Source: a virus
Virus record (IMG/VR): IMGVR_UViG_3300005340_000054
Span: 1-40,855 of that record
Strand: one strand, 5' to 3'
DNA: 40,855 bases
The notes under the pieces were generated by a model. The model did not search any database. It saw only the letters and a program-made list of their open reading frames with translations, and was not told the origin of the DNA. The translations under genes and the position numbers were made by a program. Of the stretch, positions 8,087-16,483 are shown piece after piece (the first letter of the stretch is position 1; each line of letters begins with the position of its first letter).

Positions 8087-9508
8087 ATGGCTGATCTTGT
8101 TGGCCTCAATGCCCGGCCGCCGGACTATCTCGGCAAGCTCTCGCAGCTGCTGAATATCAAGGGCCAGCAGACGGAATTGGCCGGCGCACAACAGTCGCAG
8201 CGTCAGCGCGCCGCGCTCGCCGCTTATGACTTCAATCAGCACGTCGGCGAGGACGGTACGCTCGATCTGAACGCGCTGTCGACCGATCCGACGCTGCGCG
8301 CTGCCGCGGGCGATCAGTACCTTGACGTGCTGACGCATGCAGCGGCGGCCAAGCAGCAGCAGCTGGAGGCAAAGTCGAAACTGTTCAGTCTGCGCGGCCA
8401 GCAGGTGGAAGGGCTCGGCCAGATGCTGTCTCCGCTGCTGCAGGATCCGGATGTCGTGAACGACACGGAGAAAGGGCGCCAGAAACTCAACCAGGCATGG
8501 ATGCAGTACGGCCAGCTGCATGGCGATGAGGCGCTGCCGGTGCTGCAGACCTTCGCAGCTCCCTTGCGCAATGTGCCCAAGGGCAAACTCGCCAGCGCAC
8601 TGCGGATGATCCAGCTGCAGGCTGCTGATGTGAACCAGCAGCGGGCGGCGATGATGCCGAATCTGGTGAACACCGGCCGTCAGCTGCAGAACGTCAATCC
8701 GAACGTCGCCGCCGATGTGCCGCAGTCGATGGGGCTGTCGATGCCGCCGACAGCGCAGGTTCTGACCGATGCCGCCGGCCGGTCATACATCGTCGACCCG
8801 GTTACGAATCAGCCGCGCCTGGTCGGGGGCGGCCGTGGCGCTGCGCCGAGCGCATCCCCATCCGCACCGGCCTTCCAGCAGCCGGACTATCAGGGGCAGC
8901 CAGCGGATATCGAATCAAACCAGGCCGAGGTGAAAGGCATTCGCGCCGTGGCCGACCGCGCGCCGACGAATCGCAACATCTATAAGCGCATTCTGGAATT
9001 GTCCGAGCAGACCAACACCGGCCCGCTGGTGAAGCTTGCGCAGAGTTTCGGCGCTGTCGGGCAGGTGGCGGGTGACAACTTCCAGGAGCTGGCCAAGTAT
9101 TTGGAAAAAAACGCCATCGAGAACATGACCGCGATGGGCGGTCCGCCATCCGATGCGCGCCTTTCCGCTGCCGTGGCCGCCAATGGGTCGACCGGTTTCA
9201 ACAAGAAAGCTCTGCAGGCCGTGACGCGGTTCAACTATGCCACCAACACCGGCATGGAGATGTACCGCAAGGGCATGGATCAGGCGGTTGGGCTCGAAAA
9301 GCCGAACTACCTGAAACTGCCGGCCTTCAAAGCGGCTTGGGCGCAGAATTTCGACATCGACGCGCTGCGGATGGAGAACGCCATTCGTGACGGCGATGAC
9401 GACGCGCGCGCCGAGATCCTGCGCGGCATGAGCAAAGAGCGCGCCGCCGAACTGGCGCAGAAGATGCGCAACCTGGAGGCGCTCTCCAACACCGGAAAGT
9501 TGCCCTGA
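8087..9508 (+). CDS. DNA ejection protein, gp20-like
   Basis: The protein has 473 residues (P22 gp20 has 471) and is largely alpha-helical and Gln/Ala-rich over residues 1-210, with a Pro/Ser linker at about 250-270 (PSASPSAPAFQQ). A second helical domain follows (RAVADRAPTNRNIYKRILEL and onward). No signal peptide or membrane span is seen. The position between gp7-like and gp16-like genes, the size and the composition support an internal virion protein ejected into the host. The start follows the preceding stop by one base. Confidence 0.7.
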   Translation: MADLVGLNARPPDYLGKLSQLLNIKGQQTELAGAQQSQRQRAALAAYDFNQHVGEDGTLDLNALSTDPTLRAAAGDQYLDVLTHAAAAKQQQLEAKSKLFSLRGQQVEGLGQMLSPLLQDPDVVNDTEKGRQKLNQAWMQYGQLHGDEALPVLQTFAAPLRNVPKGKLASALRMIQLQAADVNQQRAAMMPNLVNTGRQLQNVNPNVAADVPQSMGLSMPPTAQVLTDAAGRSYIVDPVTNQPRLVGGGRGAAPSASPSAPAFQQPDYQGQPADIESNQAEVKGIRAVADRAPTNRNIYKRILELSEQTNTGPLVKLAQSFGAVGQVAGDNFQELAKYLEKNAIENMTAMGGPPSDARLSAAVAANGSTGFNKKALQAVTRFNYATNTGMEMYRKGMDQAVGLEKPNYLKLPAFKAAWAQNFDIDALRMENAIRDGDDDARAEILRGMSKERAAELAQKMRNLEALSNTGKLP

Positions 9509-11463
9509 TGCCCGGCGCGGCCGAAGCCTTCGAGGAATACGCCAAGCGCGCGCCGGCAGGGAAAGCCGCGCCCGCTCAGAGCGCCGCAGATGTGTTCGAT
9601 GCGCGCGCGGCCGGGCAACTGCCGGATGAGACGCTGCCGGGCTACCGCGAGCCGCCGCCAACCATCGGTCAAGCGATGTACGACATTCAGGCCGATCGCG
9701 ACCAGGGCGGCGGTGCCGAGATACTGGCGAATATGGCTACCGCGGGCGCTGCGGCACCAGTCGCAGGCCTGCGCGGCCTCTGGCACCTGCTGACACAGGA
9801 CAGCACCACTGACATCCATGCGGCCATGGAAACGGCCGCGCAGAAGGTGAACCAGACGCAGGAGGCGCTGACCTACCGGCCGCGCGATCCATTGGAGGCG
9901 GCAGCGGCGCAAGCCGGCGGCGAGGTGATGGCCGCGCCGGGCCAGTTCGTCGGTCGCACCGCACAGGACATGGGCGCCCCACCGTGGCTCTCTGCCTCGT
10001 TGCAGGCTGGAACCGATGTATTCGGCCCTGCGGCACTGTTCAAGGGTCTGAAAGCGGGAGGCGCGAAGGTAGCCCCTCTTCTGGAACGCTCGCCCACAGA
10101 GCCCGTCATGGACCCGCAGAACATGGGCGCGGCGGCGGCTCACATCGACACCAGCCGGTTCTCCGCACCTCTGCAGCAGGCCGTGGAGATCGCCAAGCGC
10201 GAGGGTCCGCTGAATCGCGAGGTGCTGGAGCGCCATGCCGATGCCGATACGTTGCCGATCCCGATTCGACTGACGGAAGGGCAGGCGACGCTGAATCCGA
10301 CGCTGATCTCGAATGAGACCAACCTGCGCGGCAAGAATCCGGAGCGGGCGAAGTTCTACCAGGAGCAGAACGAAGCCCTGCGCGACAACCTCGACGAAAT
10401 CCGCGCACAGACCGGGCCCACCGTCGTGCACCGCGACCACGTGCAGAACGGACAGGCGCTGATCGATGCATACAAGGAAATGGATGCGCCGATCGTGGCG
10501 GACATCAATGCCAAGTATCAGGCCGTGCGAGATGCCGCTGGCGGTGAGTTCCCGATAGACACGCCGACGCTGCTGAACAACGTCAAGGCGGCGCTTAAAA
10601 AGGATCTGGCCACCAGCAATGCGCCGCCGGATGTGATGGCCGCGCTGGAGGAATCCGCCGCGGCCGGCAGCATGTCGCTGGAAGCCTTCGAGAACCTGCG
10701 CACTTCACTGGCGCGCATCCAGCGCTCGGCCTCAGATGGTCAGGTGCGGCATGCGGCTGGCGTGATCCGCCAGCAGATCGAAGAGCTGCCGATGCAGGAA
10801 TCATCCGCGCAGCTGAAGAAAATTGCCGACGTGGCGCGGCAGGCTTCAAAAGCGCGCTTCGAACGACTGAAAGCGGACCCCGCCTATCGGGCAGCTGTCG
10901 AGGATGGGGTAGCCACTGGTGAACTATCGCCAGAGGCCGACGCATTCGTGCGCAAATACGTGATCAACGGCAAAGGCGCGAACCTGCAGCGCATGCGCGA
11001 GAACCTGGCCGCCAACGAGGAAGCCGGGCAGACCATCGCCGTCTCGGCGCTCAACTACCTGAAGGACAGTTCCGAAGGCAAAGCCAAGTCCGGAAATTTC
11101 TCGCAGGCTGGCTACAACTCAGCGCTGAATCATCTGTCGCCGCGGCTACAGTTCCTGATGCCCGAGACGGTGGCCGAGCAGGCGCAGCAGCTGGGACGCG
11201 TCGCAAACTATACTCAGTTCCAGCCGCGCGGGTCGTTTGTGAACAACTCGAACACGTTCGTCGCTGCAGCTGCAGAAGGCGCGAAATCGACGCTGGAGGG
11301 AATGGTGAACATGAAAATGGGCGGCGTGCCAGGGGGCACCTTCGTGCGCAAGAAACTGGAAGGCAAAGCCGAGGCGAAGGAATGGGAGCGGGCCACAGCC
11401 CCCGGCGCAGGCGTGCGTCTGAGTGATCTGCTGAAGGTCGGTAAGGACAAGGCCAAGAAGTGA
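9508..11463 (+). CDS. DNA ejection protein, gp16-like
   Basis: The protein has 651 residues (P22 gp16 has 609). The N-terminal third contains Ala/Gly-rich hydrophobic stretches (ILANMATAGAAAPVAGLRGL) and the rest is helical and charged. Residues about 270-330 (NPTLISNETNLRGKNPERAK) resemble segments seen in long ejection proteins. In P22, gp16 is needed for DNA to cross the inner membrane. It is third in the ejection gene set. The ATG shares bases with the preceding stop. Confidence 0.72.
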   Translation: MPGAAEAFEEYAKRAPAGKAAPAQSAADVFDARAAGQLPDETLPGYREPPPTIGQAMYDIQADRDQGGGAEILANMATAGAAAPVAGLRGLWHLLTQDSTTDIHAAMETAAQKVNQTQEALTYRPRDPLEAAAAQAGGEVMAAPGQFVGRTAQDMGAPPWLSASLQAGTDVFGPAALFKGLKAGGAKVAPLLERSPTEPVMDPQNMGAAAAHIDTSRFSAPLQQAVEIAKREGPLNREVLERHADADTLPIPIRLTEGQATLNPTLISNETNLRGKNPERAKFYQEQNEALRDNLDEIRAQTGPTVVHRDHVQNGQALIDAYKEMDAPIVADINAKYQAVRDAAGGEFPIDTPTLLNNVKAALKKDLATSNAPPDVMAALEESAAAGSMSLEAFENLRTSLARIQRSASDGQVRHAAGVIRQQIEELPMQESSAQLKKIADVARQASKARFERLKADPAYRAAVEDGVATGELSPEADAFVRKYVINGKGANLQRMRENLAANEEAGQTIAVSALNYLKDSSEGKAKSGNFSQAGYNSALNHLSPRLQFLMPETVAEQAQQLGRVANYTQFQPRGSFVNNSNTFVAAAAEGAKSTLEGMVNMKMGGVPGGTFVRKKLEGKAEAKEWERATAPGAGVRLSDLLKVGKDKAKK

Positions 11464-12419
11464 GCACCGTCAACTCACCGCAGGCGAAGCAGCAGTTCTT
11501 CGACAGCAATGGCAATCCGGCTGTCAATTATCGCGTGTTCACCTATGTGGCGACCACCAGCACGAAGCTCGCGACCTATACCGACTTCGGTGGCCTGTCT
11601 GCGAATACAAATCCGATCGTTCTTGACTACAGGGGCGAGTGCAACCTGTGGATTCCGCCCAACGTCAAATACAAGTACGTTTTCGCATTGCCCGGCAGCG
11701 ATGACCCGCCGACGAATCCTATCTGGACCGTCGACAACATGGTCAACAGCCAGCTGGTGACGCTTTATGGTGGCGTGGATACCGGAACGGCGAACGCCTA
11801 TGTGCTGAACTTCACGGCGAATTTCACCGCCTACACAGATGGCATTGTCATCTACTGGATACCAGGCAACACGAACACGGCAGCGAGCACCGTCAATGTG
11901 AACGGTCTCGGCATCGTCAACATTCAGAACTATGACGGCTCATCGCTGACTGCGAATCAGATCGTCGCCAACTCTCCCACGGAGATGATCTACATCGGTG
12001 GCGCATTCGTGCTGCTGTCGAATCCCGCGACCGCCACCGCCTATAGCAGTTCCTTCACGCCGACATGGGGCGGATTTGGCGGCACGCCACCGACCGGGAC
12101 CATGTACTTTCAGGTCGTCGGCACTGTCGTGACGCTCAACTGGGTATTGAGCGGAACGGGCGTGAGCAATGCCACTTCGCTGTCGATCCTGAACCTGCCA
12201 GTGGCCATACGCCCCCTGCATAGCAGTGGCGTGGTGGATGGCGCGACCATTCCTTGCATGTTGCTCGACAACAATATCGCGAAGATCGGCGGCGCACGCA
12301 TCACGACCAGCGGAACGATCAATTTCGGACTCGGCGCAACACCTACGGAGTCCGGATTCACGAATCCTGGCAATAAGGGCCTGCTCAATGGCTGGTCGAT
12401 CACCTACGGACTGAAATGA
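11460..12419 (+). CDS. Tail fibre protein with shared virion adaptor
   Basis: This is a 319-residue protein with a GTG start overlapping the preceding stop. Residues 10-95 form an adaptor also present in the next gene, with FFDSNG, FTY, NTNPIVLDYRGE, DPPTNPIW and TVDN at matching spacing. The middle (about 100-190) is Asn/Thr-rich beta. The C-terminal domain (about 195-319: GTMYFQVVGTVVTLNWVLSG, then LNLPVAIRPLHSSG) has the look of a fibre tip. No enzyme motif is visible, so it is probably a binding fibre rather than a depolymerase. Confidence 0.78.
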   Translation: MSTVNSPQAKQQFFDSNGNPAVNYRVFTYVATTSTKLATYTDFGGLSANTNPIVLDYRGECNLWIPPNVKYKYVFALPGSDDPPTNPIWTVDNMVNSQLVTLYGGVDTGTANAYVLNFTANFTAYTDGIVIYWIPGNTNTAASTVNVNGLGIVNIQNYDGSSLTANQIVANSPTEMIYIGGAFVLLSNPATATAYSSSFTPTWGGFGGTPPTGTMYFQVVGTVVTLNWVLSGTGVSNATSLSILNLPVAIRPLHSSGVVDGATIPCMLLDNNIAKIGGARITTSGTINFGLGATPTESGFTNPGNKGLLNGWSITYGLK

Positions 12420-14188
12420 ACCTCTCGCCGCTCCCCATTCAGAAGTTTTTCGACAGCAACGGTCGACCGCTGGTCGGTGGACTGCTGTTCACCTACGCGG
12501 CGGCAACTTCATCAAAGCAGACCACCTATGTCGACCAGGCTGGAAGCCAGCCGAATACGAATCCCATTGTGCTTGATTATCGCGGTGAGGCCAACGTATG
12601 GCTCGACATCACGAAGGTCTACAAATTTGTTTTGAGCCCCGCAGGGGACACGGATCCGCCGACGAAGCCTATCTGGTCGGTGGACAATATTGCAGCGCCT
12701 GTGTCGTTGGTGGATCTGACGCAGCAGATCATCGGGCAAATACTTTACCCGCAAACGCAAGCAGAGATCGATGCCAGTGTGACGCCGACTGACTATGCCG
12801 TCCCAAGCCATGACGCGGGCGGAACGATCATTGTTCGCCGTTACGGCGGCGCCACGGGGTCCGGCGACAACACCGCAGCGATGGATTCTGCTGAGGCTGT
12901 GGCGGCTCAACTCGGAGGCGGAGTAATTCTTCTAGATCGCCCTGGCATCTGGAAAATGAACTGGACGCTAATGACTAAGGGCGTCACGGTTCGCGGCGCC
13001 GGAGGACAGGGAGAGTACGACCTCTTTTGCATTCGACCTTTCAGCATTGCAAGCGCCCCGATAACCATCGGAGATGGCACCGGAAGCACGGCCGGCAGTG
13101 TCGATGTGCGCTACTGGTCGTTTGAAAACGTACATATCAGCGGAAGTGATGGCACCGCGAGCGGCGTCACACAATCAGCGCACAATTCACCGCAGTGCGT
13201 GCGAATCCGCGGCGGCGCTGGATTCGGTCAATTCTTCAATACCGTGCTTTACAACGGCCTTGTAACACTGAGCTTCGAGCCAAGCGCAACCAATCCGGTA
13301 ACGCAGGTATTTTTCGGCGAAGGCTGCACGGCACGAAATGACATCACGGATAGCGCCAACGCTCGCACAATTAAGGGAACGCGCCTTGCTGATCCTGGCT
13401 ACCTCACGGCTATTGGATTCAACCAGTGCAAGCTGAATGGTCCGGGCAGCAGAACTGCCGCGACGCTGGGATATCTTGCCGAGTTCGATGGAACTATTAC
13501 CGGCATCACCGCATCGTTCACCGATGTCTATACCGATTTCCCTGCTGATTTCGTCAGCCCGACGACAGGATGTCATGGAATTCTGCTTAAAGGCGGAAGT
13601 GGATTGGTCGTCAAGAACCTTCAGCTTGACCCAGGTGCAACGGGGGTCCCTGTGATCGAGTGCGATGCCACAGCGGCGCCTACTCGATACATCGTTGGCA
13701 ATCTGCGCCACGGCGGCCAGCTGATGAAGTTCCCGGCCTCCTATATCACTCTGCCAGCAGAAGCCGACACCTTTTCATATAAACCATTGATGCAGACCCC
13801 GTATGCAGTATTGCCGCTGACTTTCGGAACCACGGCAGATCCGTATGACGCGGGCAGTGCTTTGCCTTACTTCGATGAAGATGGCCCAAATGGGCCAATC
13901 ACAATGAACCGGGCCGATTTGTCGGTAAAAACTGCAGGTAAAGGTTTGCGCGTTGCGGAAGGGTCTAATGCACGCCAAGGCTTGGCTGTATTGGTTGCGG
14001 GCAGCAAGGTAGTCGCCACCACGGTGGTAACGGCGAACAGCCGTATTTTCCTGACCAGCAATGTGGATGGCGGGACCCCTGGGTTTCTGCGCGTTTCTGC
14101 GCGGTCGGCGGGAACTTCATTCACGATCACCTCCAGTAATGCAGCGGATACCAGTTCCGTGGCGTGGGAAATATTCGAGCCAGCATGA
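12416..14188 (+). CDS. Tailspike with beta-helix (pectate-lyase-like) domain
   Basis: The protein has 590 residues. Residues 8-100 are the same virion adaptor as in the preceding gene. A linker (SVTPTDYAVPSHDAGG) leads to RYGGATGSGDNTAAM and VAAQLGGGVILLDRPG, the typical entry of a right-handed beta-helix spike. Repeated beta turns fill the middle (residues 160-440), and a compact C-terminal domain follows (about 490-590). Spikes of this design bind and often cut surface polysaccharide. The catalytic residues cannot be assigned by eye. The start overlaps the fibre gene stop (ATGA). Confidence 0.82.
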   Translation: MNLSPLPIQKFFDSNGRPLVGGLLFTYAAATSSKQTTYVDQAGSQPNTNPIVLDYRGEANVWLDITKVYKFVLSPAGDTDPPTKPIWSVDNIAAPVSLVDLTQQIIGQILYPQTQAEIDASVTPTDYAVPSHDAGGTIIVRRYGGATGSGDNTAAMDSAEAVAAQLGGGVILLDRPGIWKMNWTLMTKGVTVRGAGGQGEYDLFCIRPFSIASAPITIGDGTGSTAGSVDVRYWSFENVHISGSDGTASGVTQSAHNSPQCVRIRGGAGFGQFFNTVLYNGLVTLSFEPSATNPVTQVFFGEGCTARNDITDSANARTIKGTRLADPGYLTAIGFNQCKLNGPGSRTAATLGYLAEFDGTITGITASFTDVYTDFPADFVSPTTGCHGILLKGGSGLVVKNLQLDPGATGVPVIECDATAAPTRYIVGNLRHGGQLMKFPASYITLPAEADTFSYKPLMQTPYAVLPLTFGTTADPYDAGSALPYFDEDGPNGPITMNRADLSVKTAGKGLRVAEGSNARQGLAVLVAGSKVVATTVVTANSRIFLTSNVDGGTPGFLRVSARSAGTSFTITSSNAADTSSVAWEIFEPA

Positions 14189-14457
14189 GCAACGAATACC
14201 GCAACGGACTTCAGATCACGCCGCTGACCCTATGGGTCGCTGGCGGATTGGGTGCTGCGTTGTGGGGAATCCTCTTTGCCCAGAACATGCGCGGCCAGTC
14301 AAAGCAGGACGCCATGAATGACAACATCATCGCTGTGATGACCAGTCAGAAGTATGACCGGGCAGAACTGGATAACGTCAAGGGCGATGTTAAGCAGGTG
14401 CAGTCGGACGTTAGGGTTCTTTCTGATCGACTGGGAAGGGTTGAGGCGCGCAAATGA
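14185..14457 (+). CDS. Small membrane protein with coiled-coil tail
   Basis: This 90-residue protein has one membrane span at residues about 11-30 (PLTLWVAGGLGAALWGILFA), then a charged helical tail with heptads (DNVKGDVKQVQSDVRVLSDR). The ATG at 14185 overlaps the tailspike stop. It starts the lysis-region cluster. It may be a membrane partner in lysis or superinfection control. Its shape would also fit an inner-membrane spanin subunit. The function is not established. Confidence 0.65.
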   Translation: MSNEYRNGLQITPLTLWVAGGLGAALWGILFAQNMRGQSKQDAMNDNIIAVMTSQKYDRAELDNVKGDVKQVQSDVRVLSDRLGRVEARK

Positions 14458-14834
14458 GACGCGAGCCGGAGCCTTTGGAGCAGATTGACTACGGCGCGAA
14501 TTACAAGGCCCGTGGTAGCGCGGCCTCGCACTCGGAATCACATGCAGAAGGCGGCAATACCGCCATGTGCATCATCGCGCTGATAATTTCGGTGGTGATG
14601 TTTACGGTTGTCTGCATGCAGTCCATGCAGCATGACAAGGACAAGGAAGAGCTACGCCGCGAGTTCGAGCAGGGCATTGCCGCTGTCGAGAAAAGAATGA
14701 TGGACCGCACCGCCAGCACCGAGGCGCGGCTGATGGATCATTCCTATCTCGCAAAGCAAGAGGCGAGGGTTGCGCAAGACGATGTGCAGAAACTGAGAAC
14801 CGATTTCGAGATCCACAAAAGAGGTAGCCAATGA
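14454..14834 (+). CDS. Membrane-anchored coiled-coil protein (possible i-spanin)
   Basis: This 126-residue protein has a charged N-terminal segment of about 36 residues, a single membrane span (about 38-57: MCIIALIISVVMFTVVCM) and a long charged coiled coil (60-125). Inner-membrane spanins have one membrane span followed by a periplasmic coiled coil, which this resembles apart from the long N-terminal part. It lies in the lysis cluster with ATGA overlaps on both sides. The spanin role is inferred from topology only. Confidence 0.6.
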   Translation: MRREPEPLEQIDYGANYKARGSAASHSESHAEGGNTAMCIIALIISVVMFTVVCMQSMQHDKDKEELRREFEQGIAAVEKRMMDRTASTEARLMDHSYLAKQEARVAQDDVQKLRTDFEIHKRGSQ

Positions 14835-15025
14835 GTCGTCCAATTATCATCGATCCACCGCCGCCCCCTCCCCCGCCGCCTGGTGATGGCTTGCGTGCGG
14901 CGCGACAGGCGCCGTATATCAGCGGGCCAATCAAGATTTACGTGCCGGATGACGCGACACCGGAGGAAGAGGGGCACGCAGTGACCAAGGCATTGAAGAT
15001 GGTGCAGCACTTCTACGGTGAGTAA
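14831..15025 (+). CDS. Small polyproline protein
   Basis: This 64-residue protein has nine consecutive prolines at residues 9-17, a stretch that normally needs elongation factor P for efficient translation. After it come ARQAPYISGPIKIYVPDD and a helical end. No membrane span or signal is seen. Both ends overlap neighbours (ATGA at 14831, TAATG at 15025), so it is translated within the lysis-region operon. Its function is unknown. Confidence 0.6.
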   Translation: MSRPIIIDPPPPPPPPPGDGLRAARQAPYISGPIKIYVPDDATPEEEGHAVTKALKMVQHFYGE

Positions 15026-15156
15026 TGGAAGCGGCTCTGGTAACCATCGTGGTGGCACTGATTGGATGGATTCTCTACCACTCCAGTCAGTGCGCCGATG
15101 TGCATGAGCGATTGGCGAAGCTGGAACAGTGGAAACGTGACTTGGAGAGTAAATGA
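15025..15156 (+). CDS. 43-residue single-span membrane protein
   Basis: The start codon overlaps the preceding TAA (TAATG) and the stop overlaps the lysozyme ATG (ATGA at 15153). The product has one membrane span (residues about 4-19: ALVTIVVALIGWILYH) and a charged helical tail (VHERLAKLEQWKRDLESK). Its place directly before the lysozyme fits a small holin, pinholin or antiholin. No family can be assigned. Confidence 0.6.
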   Translation: MEAALVTIVVALIGWILYHSSQCADVHERLAKLEQWKRDLESK

Positions 15157-15629
15157 ACATCGGCAGCAACGGCATCGCGCTGATCAAACATTTCGAGCAG
15201 TGCCGGCTGGAGGCATATAAGCCGGTGCCGACGGATCCGCCAACGATAGGTTGGGGCCACACTGCTGGCGTCCGCGAGTACGACACCTGCACGCAGGCCG
15301 AGGCCGATGACTGGCTGGCGCACGATCTGGCCAATACCGTGTTCGCGGTCAATCTACTGGTCAAGGTGCCGGTGAGCCAGAACGCCTTTGATGCGCTGTG
15401 CTCGTTTGCTTTCAACGTCGGTCCTGACATCGATGCTGACGACAAGGCCGAAGGGCTGGGGGACTCCACGCTGCTGCGCAAGCTCAACGAGGGTTTTCTG
15501 ATGTACGCCGCCGATGAATTCCTGAAATGGGACAAGTCCAAAGGCGTGAAGCTGGCCGGGCTGACGCGGCGACGCGAGGCCGAGCGGAGACTGTTTCTGA
15601 CCCCTGACGCTGAGAAATTTCTACTCTAG
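15153..15629 (+). CDS. Endolysin, GH24 (T4/P22-type) lysozyme
   Basis: The protein has 158 residues (P22 gp19 has 146). It cuts the glycan strands of peptidoglycan. The catalytic Glu is E15 (IKHFEQCRLEAY). The TIGWGHT motif (31-37) holds the catalytic Thr. The Asp usually placed nine residues after the Glu is replaced by Pro; D28, three residues before the TIGWGHT Thr, may take its place. The conserved C-terminal block FNVGP...STLLRKLN and GLTRRREAERRLF completes the family pattern. There is no signal-anchor, so release should need a holin. Confidence 0.9.
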   Translation: MNIGSNGIALIKHFEQCRLEAYKPVPTDPPTIGWGHTAGVREYDTCTQAEADDWLAHDLANTVFAVNLLVKVPVSQNAFDALCSFAFNVGPDIDADDKAEGLGDSTLLRKLNEGFLMYAADEFLKWDKSKGVKLAGLTRRREAERRLFLTPDAEKFLL

Positions 15630-15638
15630 GAGCACTCC

Positions 15639-15959
15639 ATGGCTGACCCTACCAATTCCGCGCCGCTCGCCGCCCCATGGTGGCAAAGCGCCGTGCAAGT
15701 GAACGCCGTCATCGCTGCGGTCGCGCAGATCGCCTCCATCGTTCTGCGCATCGTGGCGCGCTATACTGACATCAGCGTGTCCGATGCGGATATTCAACTG
15801 CTGGTGGCCGACATCACGCAGGTGGCCGCGATAGGCTTCGGCATCGTCGCCATCGTGAAGCGGCAGCGCAGTGAGATTCAGCCTTTGACCTTGACTACCA
15901 AGGGCGCAGAGGCTAAGGCTAAGGAAATCGCCAGTCAGGTGGGCAACTTGAACCCGTGA
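15639..15959 (+). CDS. Putative holin
   Basis: This 106-residue protein has a WWQS motif at 14-17 and two hydrophobic helices (about 20-40 VNAVIAAVAQIASIVLRIVA and 56-73 LLVADITQVAAIGFGIVAIV), then a charged tail. This WxQS, two-helix layout is shared by a group of predicted phage holins. It sits ten bases after the lysozyme gene with its own AGGAG. A two-helix holin would make the membrane permeable to the signal-less lysozyme. Confidence 0.68.
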   Translation: MADPTNSAPLAAPWWQSAVQVNAVIAAVAQIASIVLRIVARYTDISVSDADIQLLVADITQVAAIGFGIVAIVKRQRSEIQPLTLTTKGAEAKAKEIASQVGNLNP

Positions 15960-16087
15960 TAGAAGCCACCGCTATAGTTGTGATGCGCAACGCGGCCGGT
16001 TTTACCCGGCTCGCGTGCGAATCCACTTTGCTTGGCCTTTCGGCGATCTCGGCGCGTCTGAAGTTTTCGAGACTTCTTGGCGGCCAT
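15935..16087 (-). CDS. Small basic protein, second gene of a leftward pair
   Basis: This 50-residue, strongly basic protein (MAAKKSRKLQTRRDRRKAKQ) has a Gly/Tyr/His-rich end. I chose ATG 16087, two bases after the stop of the gene upstream (TGA at 16091-16089). An upstream in-frame ATG at 16120 lies inside that gene and has no ribosome site. The last 25 bases overlap the end of the holin gene on the other strand. It may bind nucleic acid, judged only from charge. Confidence 0.5.
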   Translation of the reverse strand: MAAKKSRKLQTRRDRRKAKQSGFAREPGKTGRVAHHNYSGGFYHGFKLPT

Positions 16088-16088
16088 A

Positions 16089-16394
16089 TCAGAGCTGGAT
16101 TTTATCGATGGTCTTGCCATGCTCGTTCATGACATAGACTCGCTCGAAGTTTTGCAGATACCCGATGAAAAGGGTGCGGCCTTCTGGGAAGGTTTGGCCG
16201 TGATCCAGAAGGGAAAGCTGGATGACCCGCGTATCCATTGGCTCGGAACTGCCGACACGATTGCCGCCCTCAAGGCGGTTGTAGTCGGTATGGCGAATCT
16301 CGTAAGACTCTGCTTGAGTCACGAAATATTCTTCAGGGCTTGGCGCCGCTGCCAGATGGTCAGGAACGCGCAGAACTGCTTTGAAAATGAACAT
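16089..16394 (-). CDS. Hypothetical protein, first gene of a leftward pair
   Basis: This 101-residue protein begins MFIFKAVLRVPDHLAAAPSP. I chose ATG 16394 because AGGAG lies seven bases upstream; longer in-frame starts lack one. The sequence is mixed alpha/beta with no membrane span (EEYFVTQAESYEIRHTDY, RTLFIGYLQNFERVYVMNEH). It is isolated on the opposite strand between lysis genes, which is the pattern of a late insertion ('moron'). No family was recognised. Confidence 0.65.
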   Translation of the reverse strand: MFIFKAVLRVPDHLAAAPSPEEYFVTQAESYEIRHTDYNRLEGGNRVGSSEPMDTRVIQLSLLDHGQTFPEGRTLFIGYLQNFERVYVMNEHGKTIDKIQL

Positions 16395-16429
16395 GTGTCT
16401 ACTCCTTGGGTTCGATCTACTTTCAGTCA

Positions 16430-16445
16430 CACGGTTCTCACCGTG
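16430..16445. promoter_or_regulatory. Dyad between diverging late genes
   Basis: CACGGT-TCTC-ACCGTG is a perfect inverted repeat in the 89-bp space between the leftward gene starting at 16394 and the rightward lipoprotein at 16484. It may be an operator or an RNA hairpin. A TAATAT element at 16452-16457 lies next to it and could be a -10 box, but no good -35 box was found. Confidence 0.35.
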
Positions 16446-16483
16446 CCCGCGTAATATAGCCCACCACTGCCGGAGGTTCCACC

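Noticed and set aside
9307-10440. 377-codon open frame on the minus strand
   Set aside because: It lies wholly opposite the gp20-like and gp16-like ejection genes, has no ribosome site, and reads as Arg/Gly-rich shadow sequence of high-GC codons.
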